DNA from: Diphasiastrum complanatum
Taxonomy: Eukaryota; Streptophyta; Lycopodiopsida; Lycopodiales; Lycopodiaceae
Assembly (NCBI GenBank): GCA_029204225.1
Contig: CM055109.1
Coordinates: 44,209,054-44,273,053 of the forward strand
Direction: 5' to 3'
Length of the DNA stretch: 64,000 nucleotides
The position numbers were made by a program, and so were the translations under genes. Under the pieces are notes generated by a model. The model was not told the DNA's origin, did no database searches, and saw only the letters and a program-made list of their open reading frames with translations. Position 1 is the stretch's first letter. Each line of letters begins with the position of its first letter. Of this stretch, positions 31,164 to 42,519 are shown piece after piece.

Positions 31164-32861
31164 TCACGCCGGACTTTTAGGGCTTTGATTAGCCTCATGC
31201 CGAACTTTTATGAGGTGGTACTGGACTTTCTCCATAAATTCCAGGCGCGGCTCATTGAAATCTCGTGCATGTGGGAAAAGGCACTCATTCGCCCTGGACA
31301 ACCAATTAGATGTTGTCCATGAAATAAATTTTTGTTCCCAAGATCCACCCAACATTGCCGCACGGTAGTACAGTCTGGCTAATGGTAGTTGATCAGGGAC
31401 TTTATCTGATGCCAGTGGTAGGTTTGGATCAAAGCATAACGTCAGCAAACAGTTGTTCCATCTCGTTGTAATAGATGCCAACGTACCGAAGTCTTTCGCA
31501 AATATGGGTGATTGTCTGACCGTCGGATCTGGTGAAAAAATGTATTCCTGTGCAAAGGCTTGGAGGCGCTATGGAAATCCATAAAATATTCCAACTGAAC
31601 CCCTGATGGATGATTGGCCAGTGTGTGGATGGTGATTTTGTCCAAAGCGACACCACAAAACCGTTCTTCGCCATGGTAGTTGTTCTCCCAAGGCTGGCAA
31701 CTTTTCTAACTCTTTGTCAGCTTTGATTTCTAACGTCTTGAACTTGATGACCCAGCCACCCCTCGAAGACTCATGCGGATGCTGCTTTAGAAAATTTTGA
31801 ATCTCTTCTTCGATGGTGACTGGTCTTCTAAATAGTGGAGTGGCCGTACTTGTGGAAGGCCCTTCTTTTGTAGCTTGTGGTTCTTCCTCCATCTGTCCAA
31901 TGCCCACATCATCTAGCCCTTGATCTTGTGGTGGTGGCAAAAAAACTGGCATGACCGGCATTTGGATCGGTGGCGTCGTCTGGGGGACATTGGTTGCTGC
32001 TTGGTCATAATCTTTGATTATCGATTTTTCCTTGGCCAATTCCGATGATGCTTTGCCCTTAAATAAATCAAACGTGTCTTGGAAGCCGGACAAGCTTGTT
32101 GGTAAGTCTCGACCTTCCGAAACAATTAATTGATCTCATTTTGGGAGATAGGTTGATCTATCATCTGGTACAGGGGTATGTAGCAGATTATCTCGCTATG
32201 GAGGACAAGGAGGAAAGAAGACATCCAACAGTAAACTGCTTCTTGGTGTTGCTCTTTATGGCCCTCTTCAATTCTCTAGAGACCGTCTTATACTAGGTTA
32301 AATGGTTTCCTTGTCTAACTCGTAATTAGACTCAACCAATCGGTGGAGGATCTAGGATGAAATCCTCTCCTTCCGAAGGTTGCCAACTACTTTGAAATTA
32401 ATCAAAAGGTGTGTGGCGGCCTGGAGAGTAGGATCACGAATGGCTTCCAAAAGATAGCCATCGTTCATGTGGTACTAAGCCACTTGGGTATCAATGAATG
32501 GCTTTATGGCTGCATTGGCTTGCTTATGGAAAGGGGCAGGGTGTGAGCCAAAAACTATACCAATGGTAGCAAGGGCAGCCTCCAATACCCGCACCTTGTA
32601 CACTACTCCTTGGAAAGTGATATAAAATTTAGCTTTGGCCTCGATCCAAGTGTCGAAAGCCATGCTAATGAACTCCGTGCTTATTTTGTTTGAGAAAGCT
32701 ATGGCATGAATGACCATCGCCTTGAGCAAGGGCTCGACGAGGTTTATCCATTCAGTCACCTTTCCAGTGTTAGGCAAAGCCATGATGTCCATTGAGGTTG
32801 GAACATCACGCAAGACTTTCAAACGGGGTGAAACAAAGGTGTTAAACTCAATAGAAGACAT
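31164..32861 (-). pseudogene. Decayed protein gene of unknown family
   Basis: I do not recognise the family. The likely start is ATG at 32861-32859 (MSSIEFNTFVSPRLKVL), about 130 bp below a strong TATA box. Long minus-strand stretches follow in changing frames: 32861-32475 (VTEWINLVEPLLKAMVIHAI; FDTWIEAKAKFYITFQG), 32093-31569 (a Pro/Glu/Gln-rich linker, then PVTIEEEIQNFLKQHPHESS and FKTLEIKADKELEKLPALG), and 31674-31164 (WEQKFISWTTSNWLSRANEC; FMEKVQYHLIKVR). The total would be ~560 residues. Gag, protease, polymerase and zinc motifs are absent. It could be an extra ORF of a Tat-type retrotransposon (the integrase upstream is on the same strand) or a host gene relic. Confidence 0.45.
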
Positions 32862-32989
32862 GATAGTGAGGAAATAGGTAAGAACGAAGAACAGAAGGCT
32901 GAAGAGCGTGTCAGAAGGTTGTTTGGAAGTTTGGAGGAAGGATGGTCGCGGGTTCGCTAGCACTGGTGAGAAATGAATACAAAATTAGC

Positions 32990-33000
32990 CCTTTTATAGG
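32990..33000 (-). promoter_or_regulatory. TATA box upstream of the unknown gene
   Basis: The minus strand reads CCTATAAAAGG, a close match to the plant TATA consensus. It lies ~130 bp before the ATG with a C/T-rich stretch between, as in many plant 5' UTRs. Confidence 0.6.
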
Positions 33001-33660
33001 CTAATTTGGAGAGTCTATTAGACAAAGTGCTAGTTTGGCTAATCAGTTTTGGACAAGAATTGACAAACATATTCTGTGCCATGAAAATAGCTTCCAGAAT
33101 TCTCGGCGAAGGACCAATAGGGTAGCTCGGCGAAGGTTCTGTAGGTCTGGCGAAGGTCCAACCCTCGCCTAGGTGCATCCTTATCTTAGGTACTGCATTT
33201 AATGACAATTTTCACCTAATTTTGATATTCTGAATCCATCTGTTAGGTCGACAAAGCTTCATAATGAGTGCAACATGCTTGACGAAGGTTCCAAATGTAA
33301 CATAGATCTGAACTCTTGCCTAGCTGCAAAATAGGTACTTTCTCTGCAAACTAACCTTCGCCCAACTCAATCTAGCTAGATCTAAGCTGGATTTATCATC
33401 TGGTATTTTGACGAAGGTTAATATGACTGTTTAAATCAAGATCTGACCTTGATAGTGACTTTTAAGTCACTTTTCATCCAAAATTGATTCTTGAAAATAC
33501 TTTCCTTCCTCTTTTTTTTGAACTGATGACTTTTTTGACTTTTGTCAATCATCATCATCATTTTTTTTAACTATCTTTTATAAAAAAGGATAAAAATAAC
33601 TAACTAAAAACAACAAAATTGTAAAAACAAAAAAATTGTCAAACAAATAAAGATAAAAGA
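33001..33660. other. Upstream region with repeated GCGAAGGT motifs
   Basis: GGCGAAGG or GACGAAGGT occurs near 33103, 33126, 33148, 33279 and 33409, with reverse-strand forms (CCTTCGCC, CCTCGCCT) near 33167 and 33355. No coding sequence was seen. It may be promoter or untranslated sequence of the gene to the left, or the 3' non-coding part of the integrase-bearing element to the right. Confidence 0.35.
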
Positions 33661-33672
33661 TCAGATCCTTAA

Positions 33673-35190
33673 TCAAGCTGTGGAATCAGGCTGCCAAAAC
33701 TTGCGTAGTCAGCTGCCATTCATAGGGGTATTAAATCGTCTGCCATCTAGGTGTTCCAAGACCACTGCTCCATATGATAGAATCTCTTTGACTTTGTATG
33801 GTCCTTCACCTGAATTTCAACTTTCGTTTTGATCAATTTCGTTTTGTACATTAAGGCTAGGTCTTCTTCCTTCAGATCCTTCTTATAGTAATCGGCGATC
33901 ATGCTGCGCTTTTTGACGAGCTTTCTTTGCTGCTAATTCATGAACTGCCATCAATCTGGTTTCACAAAGTTTATGCAAAGCCTCATGATAACGGAGTTGT
34001 AAAGATTTAGTATCATCCAAGCGTTTTGTTGCTGCTATGTGCAATGATGGAACTAAAAATTCAATTGGCTTAACTGCCTGACCATAAACTTGTTGAAATG
34101 GCGTCTGATTTGTACTAACTTTATAAGCCTTTTTAAATGCCCATAATGCTGCATGTAGTACATGTTCCCAATCAAAACGACTATAATTTTGTCTTAATAT
34201 TGCAAAGAACTTTATTGGAAGACTTTGCTTGTCCATTATCCCTCAGATAATACGGAGTACTAAACCGATGAATAACAAAAAATTCTTCCAATAGACACTT
34301 GATCGTTTCATTGACAAAATGTGTGCCTCAATCACTTACGATCTCAACAGGACAACCAAATCGAATAATGATATTTTCATATAAAAACTTAGCAATAGTT
34401 TTTGCATCAGCTACACGAACTGCTCGAGCTTCAACCCATTTGGTCATATCTAGCTTGAGTACCTCGTGCTGTAGGATGAATAGGACCAACATAATCAAGT
34501 CCCCATTTTTCAAACGGTACTTGTGCTAAAATTGGATGTAAAGGCTTGTAATTTTGTTTCGTAGGGCGATGTGCACGTTGATAAACATCACAAGTCTGAA
34601 TATACTTCTCAGTATCTTTATGAAGTGTAGGCCACTAACATCCTGATTGTAAAATTTTCCGAACAGTAATATCAGATGAAAAATGACCTCCTCCCATTCC
34701 ATCATGAGAAAACATGATTGAATCAAGCACTCCATGTGGTAAAACACATCTTCTAAGAATATAATCAGCTCCACGGTGATATACTTGACCAACAATCAAT
34801 TGATAAGGTTGTGCTTTTAGAATCAATCGCCTTCGTTGAACTTTGGACAAGGATTTGTTTGGTTGACCTAACATCAGATATTCAACAATGTCTTTTGCCC
34901 ACTCAGGTACTGCTTCAACATAAAGTAATGCATCATTCGGTAGTTCATCATCAACTTCGGTATTAATTGGCGTTGTTTATAGATCGGCAAGATAATGTTG
35001 TTTGCCTTTCCGAACCACAACTTGAATACTTTTCTGATAAACTGTTACCTCATTTCGTTCTCTTATAGTTTTGTCTGAGTATAAAACACTTACGCATATT
35101 AATATTCTACTCTGTTTATGCTTGTTTATGAAATCAATCTCATAGATTCCTGTGATTTCAAAGTTAGAATCAAGTAGAATCAAACGTGAC
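33673..35190 (-). pseudogene. Gypsy integrase remnant (non-chromodomain lineage)
   Basis: From right to left on the minus strand: a tail of RNase H-to-integrase sequence (VVVRKGKQHYLADL; LYVEAVPEWAKDIVEYLMLG), the zinc region (QVYHRGADYILRRCVLPHGV; HDGMGGGHFSSDITVRKILQ), core pieces (LDMTKWVEARAV; FLYENIIIRFGCPVEIVSD, second catalytic Asp), and the late core (HVLHAALWAFKKAYKVSTNQ; TPFQQVYGQ). The end reads GPYKVKEIL-like sequence, then HLDGRRF and LRKFWQPDSTA and a stop near 33675. H-x-G..H-F and T-P-F-Q-x-V-Y-G are typical of Tat/Athila-type Gypsy integrases. No chromodomain follows. Frameshifts and stops are frequent. The rest of the element is not seen. Confidence 0.75.
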
Positions 35191-36960
35191 GCTTGTCGAG
35201 AGTGGTTCGAATTTGATATGCATAGTCATGCATTGAAGAAGGATCATTCTGCAGAGCCCGACATTTGCATCTATTGAATGCAGTTTTTCCTATGTCGGCC
35301 TTCTTCCATTTATCCAACAAGAACCACATACAAACATTTAGGAGGTAGTAGCTAAATTATCATAGAATTTTGCACATTTGTATTCTATCATTGGTGTGTT
35401 TTCTTCCCCATATTAGAACGCTTTTTAGGTTGCCTCATGCATCAATCCTATGTTTTTTTCATTGAGTAACGATTCTATCTTGTACAATCTTGACTTTGTA
35501 GCATCTTTCTCAATCAAATCAAGTCACCGGGCAATGCTCTTTTTACTGGATTCTATGTTTGGAAAATCATGCATTTTTCTTGCTATAACTATATACATTT
35601 ACATGCATTTTTCTTTCATCATAAGGGTATGCATTTCTTTGACTTCCACATTCATCCTTGTCATCTTGTATACTAGTGGAGCTAGTGAGTCTAAGTAAGT
35701 TTATTATAAGAGATCAATTACTCTTTCCAATAGTATCATTATGCCATGCTTGTGCATGTTGTGACACACTCTTTTAAAACTTCTGTAAATGCTTTCCTAG
35801 TAGGCCAACCACATCACATTACAAATCACCACAAAGTTTCATGCCTACATATGAAATTACAATCATTTGATATTGGTGGATTGGATGGAAATTCAGAGTT
35901 ATGGGAACTATATGTTTCAAACAGGAAAAAACTATTTCATTTTTTGTGCATAGTACCCAAGATAGAAACTTTTTGAATAAGGTGCAATGGATAATGCACT
36001 TCTATATTGAATTTGTAAATATGGGAGGTTGATAGATAGCTATCGCTTATTAGAGTTTGTAATATATATAGAGTACAATTTTTAAGTCTATATATCTATT
36101 GTAGATTAAAGTCTATGATCTATATAGTTAGGTTAGTACTTTATGCACATTTCAGCTTGATAAATTGGGGATTAAAATCAACATAAATCTAATATATGAT
36201 CATGTATCCATATAGATAGGGTTTTTCATGTTTATATATTATAAAATTTACTACTATACACCATAAGCTGAGTTGGTAAAATTTAGATAATTGACATTTA
36301 GATGTAATATAGTTCTAATTATGTAGATAATATGGGTAATTCTAGGACGCGGATGCGGGCATTCCGGCCCGGACCCTCATGTCTGAAATATACATACGAG
36401 ATAGGCACATATTGTAGTATTCCAACATAGAGGATTTACTATGAAATTTCATTATAATTACCATGTTGTTATCTTAAAAACCTGTTTCGACCCAAACTAG
36501 TCGGAATGTGTATAATACATTCTGGAATGTGTTGGATCGGAACATGGTACTAAATAAATTTTTTCTTGCCTTCGTTAAATAATCAGAATTATATTTTTTG
36601 GCCACAATCGGAATCGAACAGACAACTATGGTTGATACACATAGTACTAAATGTCAACTTTCAATTTTCAATACATGCAAAAATTATTGTTTTTGTTATT
36701 CATGCTATTATGATCTGAGTTCTGATAGTTGTCTAGCCTGTTTTGCTCTTTGCTTTTGTAAAATCAGCCTTCCTTGGATTTGTAAAAGTGTTTGTAGCTT
36801 TTTCAATTCTTAGTACTTTTCGAATTTGATAGTTGCTATAGATTTCTAGTGGTAGGTCGTTGGTGGGGTAGAGCCTATCAGATTCCTATTCAATGTTTTC
36901 CTCTTGTTCTTGAAGATTGTTAGATTCAAACCCTTGTTTGCTAGTTTTTGAAGGGAAAGA
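35191..36960. other. AT-rich stretch without a recognised gene
   Basis: Only short frames occur (at most 82 codons, for example 35450-35698 plus, hydrophobic and unrecognised). It contains a GGACGCG-type MITE end at 36351-36395. Sequence near 36600-36960 may be leader of Gypsy-4, but no LTR or primer site was found. Confidence 0.35.
36351..36395 (+). mobile_element. Truncated GGACGCG-type MITE end
   Basis: GGACGCGGATGCGGGCATTC then CGGCCCGGACCCTCATGTCT matches the right end of the MITE at 29325-29627 and, in reverse, the left end of hAT-2. The other end is missing. Confidence 0.75.
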
Positions 36961-37078
36961 GTTTGTGGGTTGCTAGAATTTGGCTGTAATGGATCTGTAA
37001 TAGAGTAGTTCCTCTGTGTAGCTTGTTCGGGGTGAAAAAAGCTTATTTGTGCTTTGTTTTTTTGCTTAACTTTGCAAG

Positions 37079-38311
37079 TTGCTTTGTGTTTCTTGGCTAG
37101 TTTTTGCTACGACATCTTCTAGTGATACTACACATGATTTTCAGAGAATCGATGCACTTTTTGCCAAAGTTGATGGCATGGAGCTGATGTTAAAGCAAAT
37201 CTTAGAAAAATTGAAGCCTGGCCATGCACCTGAAAGAGTCAGTGGTACAGGGAACTTGGGTGGTGAGCTTGGTTGAACTGAAAGAGATGCAGATCTTGGT
37301 TGGAAGCACAAGTTGCCGTCCATTAAGGATTTGAAACCTCCAAAGTTTAGAGGTGTAGTAGCATAAGAACCACAAATGTAGTGGAAAATTGGCTGCAGAA
37401 ATGGGAAAAGGCCTTTGCAATGTGTGGAATTACCGATGAGTCAAAGATGATTGCTGAAGCTACCTATCGGTTACAAGCGAGCCATGCAACAATGGACGGG
37501 TCTTAAGCAAGGCAATTAGTCGGTTCAAGAATATGTTGATCGGTATAGAGAGGCGTTGCTGAGGATTCCTAAGGATGTGCCTATGTATTTACAGGTGTTT
37601 TATTTCTTTTGAAGGACTCAGGGAGACTTTGCGGCCTTTTGTGCGAAAGGAGCAAACACACATTGTTCAGAATGCCATTTAGATGGCTCTCTATTATGAA
37701 GATGGGAAGAAGTCCCATGAACCTGTTGTGGGAACCTCAAGTGGTCAAGAGACTATGCTTTGGATGCTTGGGACAACATCGGTGGAAGGAATGTCCATGA
37801 ACCTGCTACGGGAACCTCGAGTGGTCAAGGCCAGGGGGGCCAAATGCCTTGGGGTAAGCACTAATTCAAGAAGTTCAAAGGCCAATGGCAAGGGCAAGGA
37901 CAAGGGCAAGCTCCAGGACAAGGACAATGGACAAGGGCAAGGACAGGTGGTCAAAGGTGTAAAGGGGTTGGTGTTCGCAAGGCAAAGGGTTGTATGGGTG
38001 GCCTAATGCCCAAGGGGGTCAACACTCTATGTTGTCGCCACAGGACCAAGAGAGGGCAAAAAAAGAAACTATGCTTTGGATGCTTGCGACAACATCGGTG
38101 GAAGGAATGTAACCAGATGAGAACCACTAATAATCTTCAAGTAGAGCGGCATCAACAACAAGCAATGGAAGTGGAAGAGATCTCGCAAGAAGCTAATCTT
38201 GATGTTCTTCGTCTGATGGATGTTTCTATGGTGGGGAAGGTGGACACATCTCCTCCAGTGACGTTATCGAAAGCGGTGCAGAATGGGGTCAATTTCTTGA
38301 CACTTCCTTGA
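37079..38311 (+). pseudogene. Gypsy-4 Gag
   Basis: The start reads RIDALFAKVDGMELMLKQIL, a probable coiled coil, then SIKDLKPPKFRGVVA and VQEYVDRYREALLRIPKDV-like capsid sequence with several stops. A Gly/Gln/Lys-rich basic stretch lies at 37850-38010. There are two zinc knuckles: CFGCLGQHRWKEC near 37760-37800 (frame broken) and CFGCLRQHRWKEC near 38070-38110. The second is followed by NLQVERHQQQAMEVEEISQE and the pre-protease linker. The first knuckle is embedded in a local duplication. The real nucleocapsid knuckle is the second. Confidence 0.75.
37718..37832 (+). repeat. 80-bp offset duplication carrying an extra zinc-knuckle copy
   Basis: GAACCTG....GGGAACCTC.AGTGGTCAAG occurs at about 37718 and again at about 37798. 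Between them lies a ~45-bp piece nearly identical to the knuckle-coding sequence at 38066-38108. Confidence 0.8.
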
Positions 38312-38344
38312 TAGTTATGCGTGGATAGCTTTGTGGTAGAAGTA

Positions 38345-38775
38345 TACATATTGATGATTTGCTGGATGCTCTTCATGGTGCTACTGTATTTAGTAAAATA
38401 GACTTGAAGAGTGGGTATCATCAGGGTAGAGTTCGTGAAAAGATGTTCATAAAACTCCCTTCTGAACTCAATCGGGTCATTATGAGTATCTTGTGATGCC
38501 CTTTGGTTGCCCCAGCTACATTCATGATGTACTCAAACCATATACGGATAAGTTTGTTGTAACCTTTATTGATGATATTTTGACTTACTGTGCAGGTGAG
38601 GCCAAGCATGTGACCCACTTTAGGACTGTGTTGTCTACCTTGAGGAAAAACAAATTGTTTGCTAAGGCAAAAAAGAGTGAACTTTCTAAAAAGGAAATTG
38701 AGTATCTAGGTCATATTGTGACTGTTGATGGAGTAAGACCAGATCCTAAGAAAGTTGTTGTGATTATTGCGTGAC
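38345..38775 (+). pseudogene. Gypsy-4 reverse transcriptase fragment
   Basis: [20 protein letters not shown] near 38360-38425, then after frame breaks VLKPYTDKFVVTFIDDILTY with F-I-D-D at the active site and KKEIEYLGHIVTVDGVRPDP. The L-T-N-A-P-A-T-F-M block is partly lost (PSYIHDV remains). The fragment ends near 38775 where a deletion joins it to the integrase C-terminus. Confidence 0.85.
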
Positions 38776-38825
38776 TCTGTGCCAGATGATTTGACAACAT
38801 TGAAGTCTTTTCTAGGATCAAAGAC

Positions 38826-39291
38826 ATTTAGTGATTGGGATCGCACACCAAGAGAGTTCGAGGAAGGAGACATGGTGTTTCTCCTGATTCCAAATGACTC
38901 AACTTCTCTTAAGACAAGGAAGTGTAAGTTATCTCCACGGTATTGCGAACCTCGAAAAATAGTTAAAAAGCCTAATGATGTTGCTTATAAACTAGCGTTA
39001 CCTCAGGATTGTAAAGTTCATCATGTTTTTCACATTTCACGCTTGAAGAAGGTTTTACATGAGGGTGATAACTTGCTAACTGATGGACTTGTTTTGTTTC
39101 AGAGGCATGGAGAGGTAATGCATAGACCTAACAAAGTATTGGACTAGAGAGAGAGACGGCTTAGAAATCGTCTGATCCATGAGTACTTGGTTACGTGGCA
39201 CAATAGACCTCTCTTACTGATGCCACCTGGGAGACCGCGCACGCTTTGCATGCAGAGCACCCTTATTTTACCATAGCGGACGATGTTCCTT
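38826..39291 (+). pseudogene. Gypsy-4 integrase C-terminus and chromodomain
   Basis: WDRTPREFEEGDMVFLLIPN then LSPRYCEPRKIVKKPNDVAY, CKVHHVFHISRLKKV and GLVLFQRHGEVMHRPNKVLD. The chromodomain RERRLRNRLIHEYLVTWHN..DATWETAHALH continues after a TAG at 39145-39147 and one frameshift. It ends with TGA at 39291-39293 just before the purine tract. This copy keeps Arg (AGA) where Gypsy-1 has a TGA stop. Confidence 0.85.
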
Positions 39292-39305
39292 GAGGAGGGA
39301 AGGAA

Positions 39306-39885
39306 TATCAAGTACTTATATTCCTGCCTCAGTGTGAACACGTTAGACTTGTAAATTGTAAATTGTAAATTGTAAATATTGAAATGGCTCACACCGGCCT
39401 GTGGTGTTTTGTAAGAAAATGTAAATAGCAGTTTTTTGGTAACTTGTTGACCTTCTTATATTTCGTATAGGAGGGTACTGGGTCTGAATTTAAAGGCTGC
39501 TAGACTGTCCTCCTAAAAAGTAGGAGAGTTTGCCGGTCAACGGAACATGTGTCATATACTCATTGGGACACTTGGTCTAGTGCATGAGCGGGTGGTCCTC
39601 CTACTTGCTTGCCAATGTGGGTACTACCAAGTGTCAAGTGTCGATTGTGCATGGGGCTCGCCATATGGTGACGTTAGGAAAGGGTGAAGTGGGTGCTTGA
39701 GGATTATGTATAAGTGAGCCTAGAGAGAGGCATTCCTCATCATAGTCATGCCGCAGGTGGTTGGGAGGAGACTTGGTAGTAGTGCTCTGATGTGTTTATG
39801 CTTGTAACTTGATATGTACTTTGAAGAGAAATCAATAAAGTGGATATTTGGTGCCTACTTTGGTGTGCTTGGGAGTGAACTGAGA
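39306..39885 (+). repeat. Gypsy-4 3' LTR
   Basis: It follows GAGGAGGGAAGGAA and shares blocks with the Gypsy-1 LTR (TCCTAAAAAGTAGGAGAGTT; ATTGGGACACTTGGTC). The first base pair is TA instead of TG. The right boundary is approximate. Confidence 0.65.
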
Positions 39886-39949
39886 TAGCTTTGTGATAAC
39901 TAGTTGAAAAGGCACGCTGGATCTTAAGCTATATGTTGCTTATGGGAAG

Positions 39950-40420
39950 CTTATGTGACTTTGGCGATGCACAGTGCTCACAAACTTTATTGATGCTAGA
40001 AAGAGATGTTGGAAGGCCAAGAACAACTTCCCTTTTGCCATTATCTACAATGCTTTGAAATTGGGATGTGTCAACCTCTCGTGCCACATCTCTTGACTTT
40101 TCATTTACTCCTTTTCCACAAAACTTTCTTAGTTAGCAATACTGTGAGCATCAAGTTTGTAAAATTTGCCTTGTTTTTTGCCTTTATCAATCAAGATTTT
40201 TTTTTAGTTATCAAGCAAGCATTACGAACAAACTCAACTTGAAGACCCCTGACGCTAAGAAGATTTTTAGTAATGGAAGGAATGAACAAAACATTCTCTA
40301 ACTTTGCATTCCTATTTGTAGAGAGAGAAATATGAATATTTCCAATGCCCTTTATGGCACGTTCATCATTATTCGCCATGTCGATGAATTTTATGTCACC
40401 TTCATAAGACATTGGAAAAA
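39950..40420 (-). pseudogene. Copia-2 protease/integrase linker fragment
   Basis: The minus strand reads IKGIGNIHISLSTNRNAKLE then NVLFIPSITKNLLSV, matching Copia-1 residues after the protease motif. Further left are pieces corresponding to the region before the integrase zinc finger (KRLGHPNFKSL and SVCEHCALS-like sequence in several frames). No catalytic residue is retained. Confidence 0.7.
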
Positions 40421-41290
40421 AATCAAAAAGATTTTGTTCACCTCATCAAAAGTGAGATTGCCTTACTTCCCTTTTTTCGCTTTTTTCTTTTTAAAGCATT
40501 CATTAGCAAAGTGTCCTTTTATGCCACAATAAAAATGCTTCAGTTTTTACTTCTCTCTCTTCTTACCATCAAAAGAAAAAGCCTCACTTGGATTCATATT
40601 CTTTCTTGAACCCCTTACCTTTGCCTTTGCTTTTGAGCTTGCCCTTTGATAAGAGTGCCTCTTCTCCTCCACCACAACTAGAAGATCCTCCACCTCTTGC
40701 TGGTAACCTATGCTCTTCAACCACCAAAACCTCTTGCAAGTCTTCAACAATTGGAAAAGTCTTTTGAATGGCAAAGCTTTGTAGTAGATTGGCATGATCA
40801 TCCAACAACCCATTAAGCATAACTTGAACAAGTTTTAGATCCTTGATTTTTTCATCTATGCATGCTAGATCATAATTCAAGGCCTTAACTCTTAAGATAA
40901 AAGTGTTCATTTTGTCCCCTCTCAAATATTTGCCTCGTTAGGGGCAATATCCTAAAAGTGGATTTGGATTCATAAACATTCTTATATGCATTTCATGCAT
41001 CCCTTAAAGAAGTGCACTTACAAACTTTTTTAAGAAGTTCACTGATAACATTCATCTTGATAATGTGGAGAGCTCTCTTGTCATACCTCAATGCCTCTTG
41101 AAGTACTTGGGTCCTCGACATCTAGAACAATGTCCATTAATTCATTCAGCTTTAAGGACTCCATCCTTACTTTCCAAGTTGCATGTTTTGTCGCGTTAAG
41201 TCTATCATTGCCTTCCAACATGATTCCACTATTAATAGCTATGATGTAATTGCTTACACCTTTTTTGACATGTTCTAATGCACTTAGCAC
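40421..41290 (-). pseudogene. Copia-2 Gag
   Basis: SGIMLEGNDRLNATKHATWK then VRMESLKLNELMDIV near the right end, and MNTFILRVKALNYDLACIDE and LVQVMLNGLLDDHANLLQSF to the left. These align with Copia-1 Gag (UBN2-type). The basic Lys/Gly-rich stretch and a knuckle remnant (KHFYCGIKGHFANEC-like, near 40495-40535) follow. Frames shift between 40920 and 41080. Gag would assemble cytoplasmic particles. Confidence 0.75.
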
Positions 41291-41476
41291 TCACTCTCCT
41301 GTCAACAAATGAAATCACACAAGTTTAGAACCTCATAGAACTCTCTCTCGTTGCAACTCTTGCATGTAGTTGCTAGTAAAGATTTGATTAACACAAATGC
41401 ATAAAAGCATGCTAAAATTCAGGTCACCCTAAAATTTTACTAAAAATAGCAATTAATTATTTCTGGTCGCCTATGA

Positions 41477-41488
41477 CCTCTGATACCA
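41477..41488 (-). promoter_or_regulatory. Copia-2 primer-binding site
   Basis: The minus strand reads TGGTATCAGAGG, an initiator tRNA-Met complement, directly beside the LTR. Confidence 0.85.
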
Positions 41489-42272
41489 TGTGAGAATTTC
41501 AAATTTAAAAATGATCCAAAATGGTAGATCTAGGCCAAAAACAACTGCATCAATCACAAAATCCTTCTATGCTAGACAATTCATTCACTAGCTTTGCTAG
41601 TTTGATCAAAATCACTTATCAGAAGTGCATAGAATTCAAGAGATTCATAACATGCTCAAATATGAACCTCAGCCTCTGTTAACATGTCGTACAACAACAA
41701 TATAGCATTCAATTCATCACCTATATGCACATCAATCAAGCACACAACATAACCTGTACACAAAGGTTAGAAAAAGCCAAAAATGCGTTCAACAAAGAAC
41801 CAACCAAGAGTCGATGATATAAATCTTGAAGATGTGGTTGTGCTTGCATTTAATTTTGAGTTAACAATGACAAACCGTTTCGAAATTCAACAATATCTAT
41901 TTTACAAGAACGACTGTTAAGTGCACTCGGCTTCAATGCAGCAAAGCCACAATAAACAATTTTCTCTCAACATTGGATATTGATTCGGATGAGAATTTGT
42001 CGATAGACTCTAATGAAGAAGATGGGTACTTCACTTTTCCAATTTTTCAAATCAAATATGGACAAAGGCTTCAGTTCTTCCATTCCTTTCAGCCTATCTA
42101 TAGGTGTGAAAGATGACTCTCTCTCCTTTTTCTAGAGTCATATAGCCCTTAAATAATAAATAATATTATAATAATCACCTACCCATGTGTGAGAGTTTTG
42201 ATGTACAATATTTACGAGTTTGGCCTCCATTAATCCTAAAATAGTCGAGTTAATAGCTGACAATTTTTCACA
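41489..42272 (-). repeat. Copia-2 5' LTR
   Basis: On the minus strand it begins TGTGAAAAATTGTCAGC and ends GAAATTCTCACA beside the primer site. The opening resembles the Copia-1 LTR start, but the body is diverged and longer (784 bp against 655). Confidence 0.75.
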
Positions 42273-42519
42273 TGTATTTATACGGATTTGTAGGAAAAAA
42301 TCAACTAGTTAAAATGAATTCGGCTTCACAAATTTTGCAGCAAATAATTGAAAGCGACGCTTTCATGTTTCTCCAACCACAAAATTCAAGTTTTAAAGGC
42401 ACAATCTCATGAAGCACAAGACAATGGCACTTGATTCACTAAGATCAATGGCTTTGATACCATTGCGTACTACTTCAACCTTTATTAGTAACAACATAAC
42501 CTTGGAAATCCATAAGCAA

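Larger units (their letters stand above)
36970..39885 (+). mobile_element. Gypsy-4: internally deleted relative of Gypsy-1
   Basis: Plus-strand order: gag (37079-38311), a jump into reverse transcriptase (38345-38775), a jump into the last part of integrase plus chromodomain (38826-39291), purine tract and 3' LTR (39306 to ~39885). Protease, first RT motifs, RNase H and the integrase core are deleted. The chromodomain and LTR are the same family as Gypsy-1. Left end unknown. Confidence 0.8.
39950..42272 (-). mobile_element. Copia-2: 5' part of a Copia element, minus strand
   Basis: From the right: 5' LTR 42272-41489, primer site 41488-41477, gag, and pieces up to the integrase start near 39955, where Gypsy-4 sequence begins. 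The proteins align collinearly with Copia-1. A deletion removed the protease D-S-G motif region. The remaining pol and the 3' LTR are absent. Confidence 0.8.
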
